Source of the DNA: Pseudomonas fluorescens
GTDB taxonomy: Bacteria; Pseudomonadota; Gammaproteobacteria; Pseudomonadales; Pseudomonadaceae
NCBI RefSeq assembly: GCF_900215245.1
Contig: NZ_LT907842.1
Location: 620,001-684,000, forward strand
Length of the DNA: 64,000 bases
Reading direction: 5' to 3'
Of this stretch, positions 1 to 7,906 are shown one piece after another; positions within the stretch are counted from its first letter, which is position 1, and every line of letters begins with the position of its first letter. The translations under genes and the position numbers were made by a program. The notes under the pieces are model-generated. The model searched no databases, was not told the DNA's origin, and worked only from the letters and a program-made list of their open reading frames with translations.

Positions 1-108
1 GCCTCTGAACTGACGGCAGGAAGTATGACTAATAACAGAGCTTGCCAGCGGCCCGCTTCATTAGTCACCTGGAAGTCTAGAAGAGGAAAAAACAAACGCC
101 ACTGTCGA

Positions 109-693
109 TCACATCCCGTAGTGCAACAACGTGGGCACATCTACATCCCACAGGATCCCTGGGTCATCGACGGCAACTTCTCGCAGGCCCGCACTGGCAA
201 ACAGCGGCTTGGCCCCACGGTCTCCGGTCAGCGCCATCAAAGCAGGGCCGAACGAACGTCCAAACGCGACGGGATGCCCATACTGACCGCAATGCACAGG
301 CGCGCTGATGTCAGCCTCCTCCAGCGCGGCGATCACTTGCTCAATACTGGAAGGCAAGATAAACGGCATGTCTCCCAGCACTATCAGCCACCCCTCAGCC
401 GCAGCGCTGGCCGCGACAGCTGCCGCAATACTGTCGCCCATGCCGGATGAATGCAGCAACAACACCTCACACCCGTAGAGCTGCGCCAGGCGAATCACTT
501 CAAGCCGCTCTGGCGTGGTCACCACCCACCGCGCTACGACACGCTCAGGCAAGGTCATCAGCACTTGCTCGATGACCGGCCGCGTCACGCCATCGCGCCC
601 CACGCAACGGGCCAGTAACTTATCCTGATCAACGCCGGCTTCAGCACGAAAGCGGCTGCCCTGCCCCGCTGCCAGCACAATCGCCGTAACCAT
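109..693 (-). CDS. MocA/MobA-like nucleotidyltransferase
   Basis: A 194-residue NTP-transferase of the MobA/MocA family, which attaches a nucleotide to the molybdenum cofactor in the cytoplasm. The nucleotide-binding signature LAAGQGSRF lies at residues 7-15 with Lys25 downstream, and the metal-binding LGDMP is at 106-110. Length is normal for the family (about 190-200). Its ATG overlaps the stop of the upstream xdhC-like gene by one base (TAATG), so the two are translationally coupled, and the pairing supports a role in maturing a xanthine-dehydrogenase-type molybdenum enzyme. Whether it transfers CMP or GMP cannot be read from the sequence. The family is clear; the exact substrate is inferred. 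Confidence 0.87.
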   Translation of the reverse strand: MVTAIVLAAGQGSRFRAEAGVDQDKLLARCVGRDGVTRPVIEQVLMTLPERVVARWVVTTPERLEVIRLAQLYGCEVLLLHSSGMGDSIAAAVAASAAAEGWLIVLGDMPFILPSSIEQVIAALEEADISAPVHCGQYGHPVAFGRSFGPALMALTGDRGAKPLFASAGLREVAVDDPGILWDVDVPTLLHYGM

Positions 694-1679
694 TACTCAG
701 CCGCCACCGGCAGCGGTTTCTTCTGCACCGGTGCCACGCCATTTTTGATCGCGACAATTTCCGCCATCAGTGACAAGGCAATTTCGGCCGGTGTGTGGCT
801 ACCGATATGCAGACCGATCGGCCCATGCAGACGTGCAATCGCCTCCGCCGACAAACCCAGCGCGGCCAGGGTTTCCCGACGTTTCTGCGTATTAACCCGC
901 GAACCGAGGGCGCCAATGTAGAACGCCGATGAGTTCAGCGCCGTCAGCAGCGCCATATCGTCCAATCGAGGGTCGTGAGTCAGGCAGACGATGGCCGTGC
1001 GCTCATCCGTCTGGATATTCAATACCGCCTCATCCGGCATGCCGGGCACAAAGCGGCCATGTTGTTCTTCCCAGCCGTAGACGAACTCTTCGCGCGGGTC
1101 ACAGATCAGCACTTCGAAATCCAGCAAGCGCGCCATCTCGGCCACGTAACGCGACAGTTGCCCGGCACCGATCAACAACAGGCGCCAGCGTGGGCCGTAG
1201 ATAGCGCGTAAGCGTTCGCCATCAAACGTCACCGTGTCGGTCTTGCTCGCCGCACCCAGGCTCACGTGGCCGGTGGCCAGGTCCAGCTCGCGGGCGACGA
1301 TTTCATGCGCTTCGCAACGCTGCAGCAGCTCAGCGACCCAACGCCAGTCGTCCACCCGCTCTTCCGTCAAGCGCAACGTGCCGCCACACGGCAGGCCAAA
1401 ACGCGCCGCTTCATCGCGGGTAACGCCGTAGGTCACCAACTGCACCGGCGGGCCGTCATCCACCCAGCGGCCGTCCTGCAACCGCGCGATCAAGTCATCC
1501 TCAATGCAACCGCCGGACACCGATCCGATCACCACACCATCACCGCGCAAGGCCAACATCGCCCCCGGTGGACGCGGTGCACTGCCCCAGGTCTGAACCA
1601 CGCTGTACAACAGCACTCGCTGCCCGGCGCGGCGCCATTGGAGCACGCTGCGCAGGACATTCAGATCCACGCTATCCAT
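693..1679 (-). CDS. XdhC/CoxI family protein
   Basis: A 328-residue protein with an N-terminal XdhC/CoxI domain (about residues 20-65, with GSVSGGCIEDDL at 52-63) and a C-terminal Rossmann-type domain (LLLIGAGQLS at 167-176, then VLICDPREE). Members of this family bind molybdenum cofactor and help insert its sulfurated form into molybdenum hydroxylases such as xanthine dehydrogenase. Cys58 in the SGGC motif and Cys98 in LPCGG are candidate functional cysteines. It is co-transcribed with, and overlaps, the MocA-like gene. The catalytic subunits of a molybdenum enzyme are not in the window. Family assignment is firm; the client enzyme is unknown. Confidence 0.87.
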   Translation of the reverse strand: MDSVDLNVLRSVLQWRRAGQRVLLYSVVQTWGSAPRPPGAMLALRGDGVVIGSVSGGCIEDDLIARLQDGRWVDDGPPVQLVTYGVTRDEAARFGLPCGGTLRLTEERVDDWRWVAELLQRCEAHEIVARELDLATGHVSLGAASKTDTVTFDGERLRAIYGPRWRLLLIGAGQLSRYVAEMARLLDFEVLICDPREEFVYGWEEQHGRFVPGMPDEAVLNIQTDERTAIVCLTHDPRLDDMALLTALNSSAFYIGALGSRVNTQKRRETLAALGLSAEAIARLHGPIGLHIGSHTPAEIALSLMAEIVAIKNGVAPVQKKPLPVAAE

Positions 1680-1757
1680 CCAACCTCCGCCGCGTTATTG
1701 AAGAGCTATTGATTGACTGTAAAGCAAAAGATTCCAAAAGTGATCGGGTACAAACGC

Positions 1758-1784
1758 AAACGCCCCGAACAAGTCGGGGCGTTT
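1758..1784 (-). terminator. Terminator after dctA
   Basis: An 11-bp perfect stem (AAACGCCCCGA / TCGGGGCGTTT) with a 5-nt loop lies between the 3' end of dctA and the start of xdhC. The A and T flanks allow function on either strand; on the minus strand it ends the dctA transcript. Confidence 0.75.
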
Positions 1785-1821
1785 GTGAGTGGCTTCGGCG
1801 TCAGTTCACGCCATCTACCTG

Positions 1822-3156
1822 TTACTTCACTGCAGCAGGCGCAGGACCTTCGGCCACACCCAGGTCATCTTCCGGACGGGTGTCGGAGATGCCGGTACCG
1901 CCGGATGCCAACTCGCTCTGCAGCTTGTCGGTGTCCAGTTCGTTGACCCACTTGGCCACAACGATGGTGGCAACGGCGTTACCCACCAGGTTGGTCAGTG
2001 CGCGGGCTTCGGACATGAAGCGGTCGATACCCAGGATCAGCGCCAGGCCGGCAACCGGCAGGTGACCAACGGCCGACAGCGTCGCGGCCAGCACGATGAA
2101 GCCCGAGCCGGTCACGCCTGCAGCGCCTTTGGAGGACAGCAGCAGCACCAGCAACAGGGTGATCTGGTGGGTGATGTCCATGTGGGTGTCGGTCGCCTGG
2201 GCGATGAACACGGCAGCCATGGTCAGGTAGATCGAAGTACCGTCGAGGTTGAAGGAGTAGCCCGTCGGAATCACCAGGCCTACTACGGATTTCTTCGCGC
2301 CCAGACGCTCCATCTTGATCAGCATGCGTGGCAGTGCGGATTCGGAGGAGGAAGTACCCAGTACGATCAACAGCTCTTCACGGATGTAGCGAACCAGCTT
2401 CAACACGCTGAAACCGTGCGCGCGGCAGATGGCGCCCAGCACCACCACCACAAACAGGATGCAGGTGATGTAGAAGCAGATCATCAGCTGGCCCAGTTGC
2501 ACCAGGGAACCTACACCGTAGGCACCGATGGTGAACGCCATGGCGCCCAGGGCACCGATGGGGGCGAGCTTCATGATCATGTTGATGATGTTGAACATCA
2601 CGTGGGCGAAGCGATCGATGAAGTCCAGCACCGGCTTGCCGTAGGCACCCAGGCGATGCAGGGCGAAACCGAAGATCACCGAGAACATCAGCACTTGCAG
2701 GATGTCGCCGTTGGCGAAGGCACCGACGATGGTGTTCGGGATCACATTGAGGATAAAGCCAACCACGCTCTGGTCTGCACCAGCGGTCACGTAGGCCGCG
2801 ACTTTAGAGGCGTCCAGGGTCGCTACGTCGATGTGCATGCCGGCGCCCGGTTGCACAACGTTGACGACGACCAGGCCGATCAGCAGGGCGATGGTGGAGA
2901 CCACTTCGAAGTAGAGCAGCGCGTAGCCGCCGGTTTTGCCCACCGATTTCATGCTTTGCATGCCAGCGATGCCGCTGACAACGGTGCAGAAGATGATCGG
3001 GGCAATGACCATTTTGATCAGCTTGATAAAGCCGTCACCCAGTGGCTTGAGGGCCACGCCGGTCTGCGGGTAGAAGTGACCGAGCAAAATACCGATAACG
3101 ATTGCAACGATCACCTGGAAATACAGGGATTTGTAGATTGGCTGACGAGTCGTCAT
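1822..3156 (-). CDS. dctA: C4-dicarboxylate/H+ (Na+) symporter DctA
   Basis: A 444-residue inner-membrane symporter of the DAACS family, importing succinate, fumarate and malate. It has many hydrophobic segments, the re-entrant-loop serine cluster ([13 protein letters not shown]) and the signature [13 protein letters not shown], as in GltPh/DctA. I start at the ATG at 3156 ([14 protein letters not shown]), preceded by AGGAAC at the right distance; an upstream in-frame extension lacks a ribosome binding site. The C-terminal tail is acidic and proline-rich. The gene sits next to phoPQ, as in P. aeruginosa. Regulation usually goes through DctB/DctD and sigma-54, but I found no canonical -24/-12 site here. 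Confidence 0.95.
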   Translation of the reverse strand: MTTRQPIYKSLYFQVIVAIVIGILLGHFYPQTGVALKPLGDGFIKLIKMVIAPIIFCTVVSGIAGMQSMKSVGKTGGYALLYFEVVSTIALLIGLVVVNVVQPGAGMHIDVATLDASKVAAYVTAGADQSVVGFILNVIPNTIVGAFANGDILQVLMFSVIFGFALHRLGAYGKPVLDFIDRFAHVMFNIINMIMKLAPIGALGAMAFTIGAYGVGSLVQLGQLMICFYITCILFVVVVLGAICRAHGFSVLKLVRYIREELLIVLGTSSSESALPRMLIKMERLGAKKSVVGLVIPTGYSFNLDGTSIYLTMAAVFIAQATDTHMDITHQITLLLVLLLSSKGAAGVTGSGFIVLAATLSAVGHLPVAGLALILGIDRFMSEARALTNLVGNAVATIVVAKWVNELDTDKLQSELASGGTGISDTRPEDDLGVAEGPAPAAVK

Positions 3157-3389
3157 TGCAAAGTTCCTCAATCGCACCGTGTGGCAAAGATCCGCCATTG
3201 CCAACGACACTTGAATTGCGAACCCTCCTGCACTGGAGGGATTTGTTGTTTGCGAGGCCGGGTCTGTAGGAACAAGCCTGCGCTGTAATCCTTATCGCAA
3301 ACGTCGTGCCACTTTGCTTAAAATCCCTGAAGGCCTTTAGACATCAGGGCTGGGGGTTTTCATGGCCTCGCCAGGGCCGCGCATAACGT

Positions 3390-3444
3390 GGCGGAAATCC
3401 GCCCACTCACCCAATCCCGTCCTACAATTTGGCGGATATCCGCC
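3390..3444 (+). promoter_or_regulatory. Twin GGCGG-N4-CCGCC palindromes upstream of the AraC gene
   Basis: Two 14-bp palindromes, GGCGGAAATCCGCC (3390-3403) and GGCGGATATCCGCC (3431-3444, perfect), differ at one base. Their centres are 41 bp apart, close to four helical turns. They lie 57 bp and more upstream of the ATG at 3501 in the divergent region between dctA and the AraC-type regulator. The 344-bp gap also holds a weak hairpin near 3223-3240. The pair looks like a two-site operator; the protein that binds is not known. Confidence 0.5.
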
Positions 3445-3500
3445 TTGTCGCCCCGCTCGGTGATGACTAACATCCGTCACTCCATGGACGAGGCCCTCAC

Positions 3501-4499
3501 ATGCGTGAACGTACCATCGCCAGCCACTACGCCCGAGCCGCCCTCGGCGGTGCGCGCCGGGCGGGTTACGACTATTCGGGTTTGTTGCTGCAGGTGGGCA
3601 TCACGCCGGAGCTGCTCACCGAACCCCGCGCCCGAATCGCCCCGGAACAATTCACCCGGCTCCTGCAAATGCTCTGGCTGGCGCTGGACGACGAATACCT
3701 GGGGTTTGCCGAAGGCCCGAGTAAGCGCGGCACCTTCGCCATGATGTGCCACGCGCTGATTCATTGCCGCACCCTGGAGAAGGCTCTGGAACGCGGTTTA
3801 TTATTTTATAGCCTATTCCCACAGGGTCCGCGCTGGCAGCTGACAAAAGAAGGCGAGATGGCTCGCTTGAGCCTGGACGATTCGCAACTGTGGGACCCGG
3901 ACCACTTCCTCAGCGAATGCCTCCTGGTGATCTGGCATCGCCTGGGCAGTTGGTTGATCGGCCAGCGCATCCGGCTCCATCAGGCAACGTTCAGCTACTC
4001 AATGCCGACCCATGCCGGCGAATACGACCTGCTCTTCCCCTGCCCTCAGGTCTTCGGTGCGCCGCGCAGCAGCCTGGTGTTTCCCAGTCGCTACCTGAGC
4101 CTGCCGTTGCTGCAGGACGAGCGGACCCTCAAGCACTTTCTGGAGCGCTCCCCCGCCGACCTGCTGTCCCGGCCGGATGAAGGCGACAGCTTGAGCAGCC
4201 AGTTACGCCGTTTGCTCAGCCGCGACCGCAGCCCTTGGCCTGACCTTGAAGCTGTCGCGCAGCACCTGCACATCAGCGCGCAAACCCTGCGCCGGCATTT
4301 GCGTGAAGAAGGCACCAGCTTTCAGGCGCTCAAGGATGAGTTGCGCCGAGACATCGCCATCTACCATTTGGGCCGCGCAAATTTGTCTTTGCAGGCGATC
4401 GCCGAGCAGCTGGGTTTTTCCGAACCGTCAGCGTTTCATCGGGCGTTCAAGAAGTGGACGGGGCTGACGCCAGGGGCGTATCGGGCACAGGAGAGCTAG
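3501..4499 (+). CDS. AraC family transcriptional regulator
   Basis: A 332-residue regulator with an N-terminal ligand-binding domain of the Arabinose_bd type (about residues 20-205) and a C-terminal double helix-turn-helix AraC domain (about 235-330). The second HTH reads SLQAIAEQLGFSEPSAFHRA, followed by FKKWTGLTPGAYR, the hallmark of the family. Length is typical for the OruR/ArgR-like or lipase-regulator branch in Pseudomonas. It is transcribed away from dctA and preceded by two strong palindromes (3390-3444). The effector and the target genes cannot be told from the sequence. Confidence 0.88.
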   Translation: MRERTIASHYARAALGGARRAGYDYSGLLLQVGITPELLTEPRARIAPEQFTRLLQMLWLALDDEYLGFAEGPSKRGTFAMMCHALIHCRTLEKALERGLLFYSLFPQGPRWQLTKEGEMARLSLDDSQLWDPDHFLSECLLVIWHRLGSWLIGQRIRLHQATFSYSMPTHAGEYDLLFPCPQVFGAPRSSLVFPSRYLSLPLLQDERTLKHFLERSPADLLSRPDEGDSLSSQLRRLLSRDRSPWPDLEAVAQHLHISAQTLRRHLREEGTSFQALKDELRRDIAIYHLGRANLSLQAIAEQLGFSEPSAFHRAFKKWTGLTPGAYRAQES

Positions 4500-4528
4500 C
4501 GGGGTGTTAGCTGGGCGGGGCGGGGCTC

Positions 4529-4600
4529 ATCGCGGACAAGCCCGGCTCCCACCTTTAATGGGTGAATACCTTCAAAATGTGGGCGCTGGCTTGCCAGCGA
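4529..4600. repeat. Degenerate REP-like intergenic repeat
   Basis: The convergent gap between the AraC gene and phoQ holds a worn pair of the Pseudomonas REP-type arms (ATCGCGGACAAGCCCGGCTC and, inverted, GTGGGCGCTGGCTTGCCAGC). Such palindromic units recur in this window at 7836, 52231, 55137 and 58878. Confidence 0.5.
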
Positions 4601-4624
4601 TGAGGCTGGTACAGCCGCTGCACA

Positions 4625-5971
4625 TCAAATACCCGGGAAGTGAATCCGGAACGCCGCGCCACCCAGCGCTGAATCGCCAAGCGTCAGGCGCGCGCCATAG
4701 CTTTCGATGATGTCCTTGACCACTGCCAGGCCGATGCCCTGCCCCGGGTGCTGGCGATCCAGCCGTTCGCCCCGTTGCAGAATCCGCGCACGCTGATCGG
4801 GCGGCACGCCTGGGCCGTCATCTTCAATGCACAGCTCGGTGCCTTCGAGGTTTTCCACCAGGCTGATGCGCACTTCGCTCAGGCACAGGCGATAAGCGTT
4901 TTCCAGCAGGTTGCCGAGCATTTCGAGCAAGGCGCCCTTCTCGATCGGCACATCGCATTCCGGCGGCAAGTCAAAAGACACGGTGACGCGTTTGTCGCGG
5001 TAAACCTTATCGAGGGTGTCACACAGGCTTTGCAACACTGGCTCAAGACGTACCTGGTGACGCACCAGGCCACTTTTGCGCAAGCTGGCGCGCTGCAATT
5101 GATAGCCGATCTGCTGGCTCATGCGTTCGATCTGCGATTGCAATACCCAGGCTTGACCACGCTCCTCCGGCCGCTGGGCCATGTCTTCACTCACCCCTTG
5201 CAGCACGGCCAGCGGGGTTTTCAGGCTGTGGGCCAGATCGTCGAGGGAATCGCGGTAACGCGCACGTTGCTCACGCTCGCTGTGCAGCAAACGGTTGAGG
5301 GAGCCGGTCAGGCGCAGCAGTTCGCGGGGGTGTTCTTCGGTCAGGCTTTCGCGGGTGCCGCCTTCGATCTGGTCAAGTTCCTGGCTCAGGCGCCGCAGGG
5401 CTTGTAAGCCCCAGGTCAGGCCCAGCCACAGCAGGGTCAGCAATACGAGCAAAGCCGCGCCAAACCCGAGGTAGAGGTTTTCCTGCAGGCCTTCAAGGGT
5501 CAATTGGTATTCGCGCACCGGTTGCAACGCCACGATACTGAACGCCGCACTCTTGCCGCCCAACAGCTTGACCTCCACGTCATACACGAAGAACTCCTGG
5601 CCACTGGCTTCGCGGATACGCGCAAACTCGTTGCCACGCCCGTCATAGCGCGGCTTGTAGTTGATGTTCTCTTCCTGGGTCGCCCGTGAGCGCCACACCA
5701 GATGGCCTTCTCGGTCGTAGATATAACCGAGCAGACGGCTGTCAGTGAGGTTGAAGCGCTCGTCCGGCAACTGCGCCGGCATCAGCAGGCGGTTGTTTTC
5801 GACCCGCGCGGCGGAAATCAGGGTGGTGACGTCCGACGCCAGGCGCTGCTCGATGGAATCCTGCAGCGCCAGGCTGAACGCGCCTTGCATGGCCGGCAAC
5901 AAGCCCAGCATAAACAGCACGGCCAGGGTGGTGGCCGCGAGCATCAAGCGCACACGTAGCGAGCGAATCAA
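4625..5971 (-). CDS. phoQ: Sensor histidine kinase PhoQ
   Basis: A 448-residue membrane kinase, the same length as PhoQ of P. aeruginosa, which senses low divalent cations and cationic peptides. TM1 is about residues 9-31 and TM2 about 167-189, enclosing a periplasmic sensor domain. The phosphoacceptor is His248 in DDLAHSLKTPLAVLQ. The ATPase domain has the N box (NLLENAYR) and DDGPGV plus GIGLAVV G boxes. Its start codon overlaps the phoP stop by 4 bp, so the pair is coupled. In Pseudomonas PhoQ controls lipid A modification and polymyxin resistance through PhoP. Confidence 0.92.
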   Translation of the reverse strand: MIRSLRVRLMLAATTLAVLFMLGLLPAMQGAFSLALQDSIEQRLASDVTTLISAARVENNRLLMPAQLPDERFNLTDSRLLGYIYDREGHLVWRSRATQEENINYKPRYDGRGNEFARIREASGQEFFVYDVEVKLLGGKSAAFSIVALQPVREYQLTLEGLQENLYLGFGAALLVLLTLLWLGLTWGLQALRRLSQELDQIEGGTRESLTEEHPRELLRLTGSLNRLLHSEREQRARYRDSLDDLAHSLKTPLAVLQGVSEDMAQRPEERGQAWVLQSQIERMSQQIGYQLQRASLRKSGLVRHQVRLEPVLQSLCDTLDKVYRDKRVTVSFDLPPECDVPIEKGALLEMLGNLLENAYRLCLSEVRISLVENLEGTELCIEDDGPGVPPDQRARILQRGERLDRQHPGQGIGLAVVKDIIESYGARLTLGDSALGGAAFRIHFPGI

Positions 5972-6645
5972 CGGCAGCGCTCATTGAACAGGTAGCCCAG
6001 GCCACGCACGGTGTCGATCGGCTTGAACCCGGCCGGGCCTTCCAGCTTGCGGCGCAGGCGCCCGACCAGCACTTCGATCACGTTCGGATCACGCTCGTCG
6101 TCATCGGGGTAGAGCTGTTCCATCAAGCGGTCCTTGGCCACCACCTGCTGATGGTGACGCATCAAGTATTCGAGAATCCGATACTCGTAGGCAGTCAACG
6201 CCAGCGGTTGCTCATCCAGGGAGGCTTGCTTGCGATTCAGGTCCAGCAGCAGCGGCCCGGCGACGATGGTCGACTGGGTAAACCCGCTGGAGCGGCGCAG
6301 CAAGGCGTTCATCCGCGCTTCCAGTTCTTCGAACTGGAACGGCTTGACCACATAATCGTCGGCGCCGGCGGCCAGGCCTTCGACCTTGTCCTGCCAGTTG
6401 CCGCGCGCGGTGAGGATCAGGATCGGGAAGGTCTTCGCCTGGCTGCGCAGTTGGCGGATCAGGTCCAGGCCGCCCATGCCGGGCAGGCCCAGGTCGATAA
6501 TCGCCAGGTCGTGGTTGAATTGCCCGGTCTGGTACAGGGCTTCCTCGGCATTGGCCACGGCTTCGACCACGTGACCGCTGTCAGTCAGGCGAGTGAACAG
6601 GTGATGACGCAGCAGCGCCTCATCTTCCACGACCAGCAATTTCAT
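5968..6645 (-). CDS. phoP: Response regulator PhoP
   Basis: A 225-residue OmpR/PhoB-type regulator. The receiver domain has the acidic pair in VVEDEA and the phosphorylation site Asp51 (AIIDLGLPGM); the C-terminal winged helix ends in VLVGRLRRKLEG...VRGLGYLF. The ATG at 6645 (MKLLVVEDE) is preceded by GGAGAG; a TTG four codons upstream overlaps that site and is unlikely. Cognate kinase PhoQ follows directly. The operon starts with a small exported protein gene (6664-6972), and a fourfold GTTCAG array lies in its promoter. Confidence 0.94.
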   Translation of the reverse strand: MKLLVVEDEALLRHHLFTRLTDSGHVVEAVANAEEALYQTGQFNHDLAIIDLGLPGMGGLDLIRQLRSQAKTFPILILTARGNWQDKVEGLAAGADDYVVKPFQFEELEARMNALLRRSSGFTQSTIVAGPLLLDLNRKQASLDEQPLALTAYEYRILEYLMRHHQQVVAKDRLMEQLYPDDDERDPNVIEVLVGRLRRKLEGPAGFKPIDTVRGLGYLFNERCR

Positions 6646-6663
6646 AAGGCTCTCCAAGGCGAT

Positions 6664-6972
6664 TCAACTGTCCGACAGGGGAATATCATAGCGGCCCTGC
6701 AAGTCTTGCGGGCGCAGTTTAATGCCATTGTATTGGCCCGTCAGGTGTGTGTAGCCGGTGCGATAAGCGGGCTGCGGCGTGACTTGCCCCAGAAACTGCC
6801 CCCACGGCGCGGCCTGACTGCCCGCGTCGTCGAAGCTGACACGATGGATCAGGTTGCTGGATTTTTTGGTTTTTTCGCCACCAAATGCCGCAAATGCGCC
6901 GTCCGAAGCCTGGACCCCGGCTGTAGCACTGAGCATGGTTAACGCCAACATCAGCTTTTTGATCACAGTCAT
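6664..6972 (-). CDS. Small exported protein, first gene of the phoPQ operon
   Basis: A 102-residue protein with a signal peptide (basic start MTVIKK, hydrophobic core, probable cleavage after VQA at about residue 22), so probably periplasmic. No known domain is evident. It ends 18 bp before phoP on the same strand. In P. aeruginosa this position is held by oprH, a 200-residue outer-membrane barrel; the present protein is half that length and has no barrel-like pattern, so it is a replacement rather than an OprH homologue. Expression is expected to follow PhoP through the repeats at 7024-7062. Function unknown. Confidence 0.78.
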   Translation of the reverse strand: MTVIKKLMLALTMLSATAGVQASDGAFAAFGGEKTKKSSNLIHRVSFDDAGSQAAPWGQFLGQVTPQPAYRTGYTHLTGQYNGIKLRPQDLQGRYDIPLSDS

Positions 6973-7006
6973 GGTGCTTACCTCTACGCGTTTGGCTGTT
7001 GAAGCC

Positions 7007-7062
7007 AGACTACGCAGGCGCCCCTGAACTCCCCCTGAACAGGCTCTGAACCTGGCCTGAAC
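7007..7062 (-). promoter_or_regulatory. Four-fold PhoP box and -10 of the phoPQ operon
   Basis: On the minus strand GTTCAG occurs four times (plus-strand CTGAAC at 7024, 7035, 7046 and 7057) with an exact 11-bp period, i.e. hexamers separated by 5 bp. This is the geometry of PhoP boxes (hexamer-N5-hexamer). A TAGTCT element (7007-7012) lies 11 nt downstream of the last hexamer, the spacing expected for a PhoP-activated promoter. Two usual dimer sites in tandem are inferred, implying autoregulation. Confidence 0.75.
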
Positions 7063-7108
7063 CGTTGCGGGCTATCCACTGGCGTGCCAACTCGGCAAAA
7101 TACCGCAC

Positions 7109-7825
7109 ATGACGCCCTTACCCGCTTGCTGCACCCCACTCGATGCCCACTGGCCGCTGCCCGTTCCATTACCAGGCACGGTGTTCCTCAGCACGCGATT
7201 CGACCCGGCCTTATTGATCGCCGACGATTTTCAGCGCAGTGCCGTGCCGCCGCCGCCCAGCATCCAGCGCTCGGTGGCCAAGCGCCAGGCAGAATTCCTC
7301 GCCGGCCGCCTGTGCGCCCGCGCGGCATTGCAACAGCTTGATCAGCTCGATTGCGTACCGGCCATCGGCGAAGACCGCGCGCCGGTGTGGCCCGGGCATA
7401 TCAGCGGCTCGATCACCCACAGCACTGGGCATGCGGCAGCGATAGTCGGGCACAAGGCACAATGGCGCGGGCTGGGCATGGACCTGGAGAATCTGCTGAC
7501 ACTGGAACGCGCGGAGCGCCTGGCCGGGGAAATTCTCACCACCGATGAATTGCAGCGCATGGCCGCGCTGCCGCGCGAGCAGATCGCCTTACTGGTAACG
7601 CTGACCTTTTCGGTCAAGGAAAGCCTGTTCAAGGCGCTCTACCCGATCGTGCAGAAGCGCTTTTACTTCGAGCATGCCGAGGTGCTGGAGTGGTCGGCGG
7701 CCGGGTATGTGCGGCTGCGGTTGCTGACGGATTTGTCTGCACAGTGGTGCCATGGCACGGAGTTGGAGGCGCAGTTTGTGGTGGATGGGGAGCAGTTGTT
7801 GAGCCTGGTGGCTGTCCGCGCCTGA
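7109..7825 (+). CDS. pcpS: 4'-phosphopantetheinyl transferase PcpS
   Basis: A 238-residue Sfp/EntD-type transferase that moves phosphopantetheine from CoA to carrier proteins of fatty-acid synthase and siderophore synthetases. The family motifs are present: RxxEFxxGR-like QAEFLAGRLCAR (60-71), GMDLEN with the magnesium ligands Asp125 and Glu127, and FSVKESLFKA (167-176). It resembles PcpS, the single broad-range enzyme of Pseudomonas, and lies in a matching neighbourhood. It is transcribed divergently from the phoPQ operon; the 136-bp gap carries the PhoP repeats. Confidence 0.9.
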   Translation: MTPLPACCTPLDAHWPLPVPLPGTVFLSTRFDPALLIADDFQRSAVPPPPSIQRSVAKRQAEFLAGRLCARAALQQLDQLDCVPAIGEDRAPVWPGHISGSITHSTGHAAAIVGHKAQWRGLGMDLENLLTLERAERLAGEILTTDELQRMAALPREQIALLVTLTFSVKESLFKALYPIVQKRFYFEHAEVLEWSAAGYVRLRLLTDLSAQWCHGTELEAQFVVDGEQLLSLVAVRA

Positions 7826-7835
7826 TCCAGCGTTA

Positions 7836-7900
7836 TCGCAGGCAAGCCAGCGCCCGCAGGAGAATGCATTCCAACGGTGGGCGTGGGCTTGCCCGCGACA
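7836..7900. repeat. REP-like inverted repeat
   Basis: Two inverted arms (TCGCAGGCAAGCCAGCGCCC and, in reverse sense, GGGCGTGGGCTTGCCCGCGA) face each other in the convergent gap between pcpS and the downstream kinase gene. The sequence is of the common Pseudomonas REP type. Confidence 0.65.
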
Positions 7901-7906
7901 GCAGTG

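Noticed and set aside
3181..3210. A sigma-54-like TGGCGG...TTGC upstream of dctA
   Set aside because: The GG-GC spacing is 9 rather than 10 and the -24 element is poor, so I do not call a promoter.
1789..3288. A 499-codon frame opposite dctA
   Set aside because: His/Gln/Asp-rich shadow; dctA on the other strand has clear transporter motifs.
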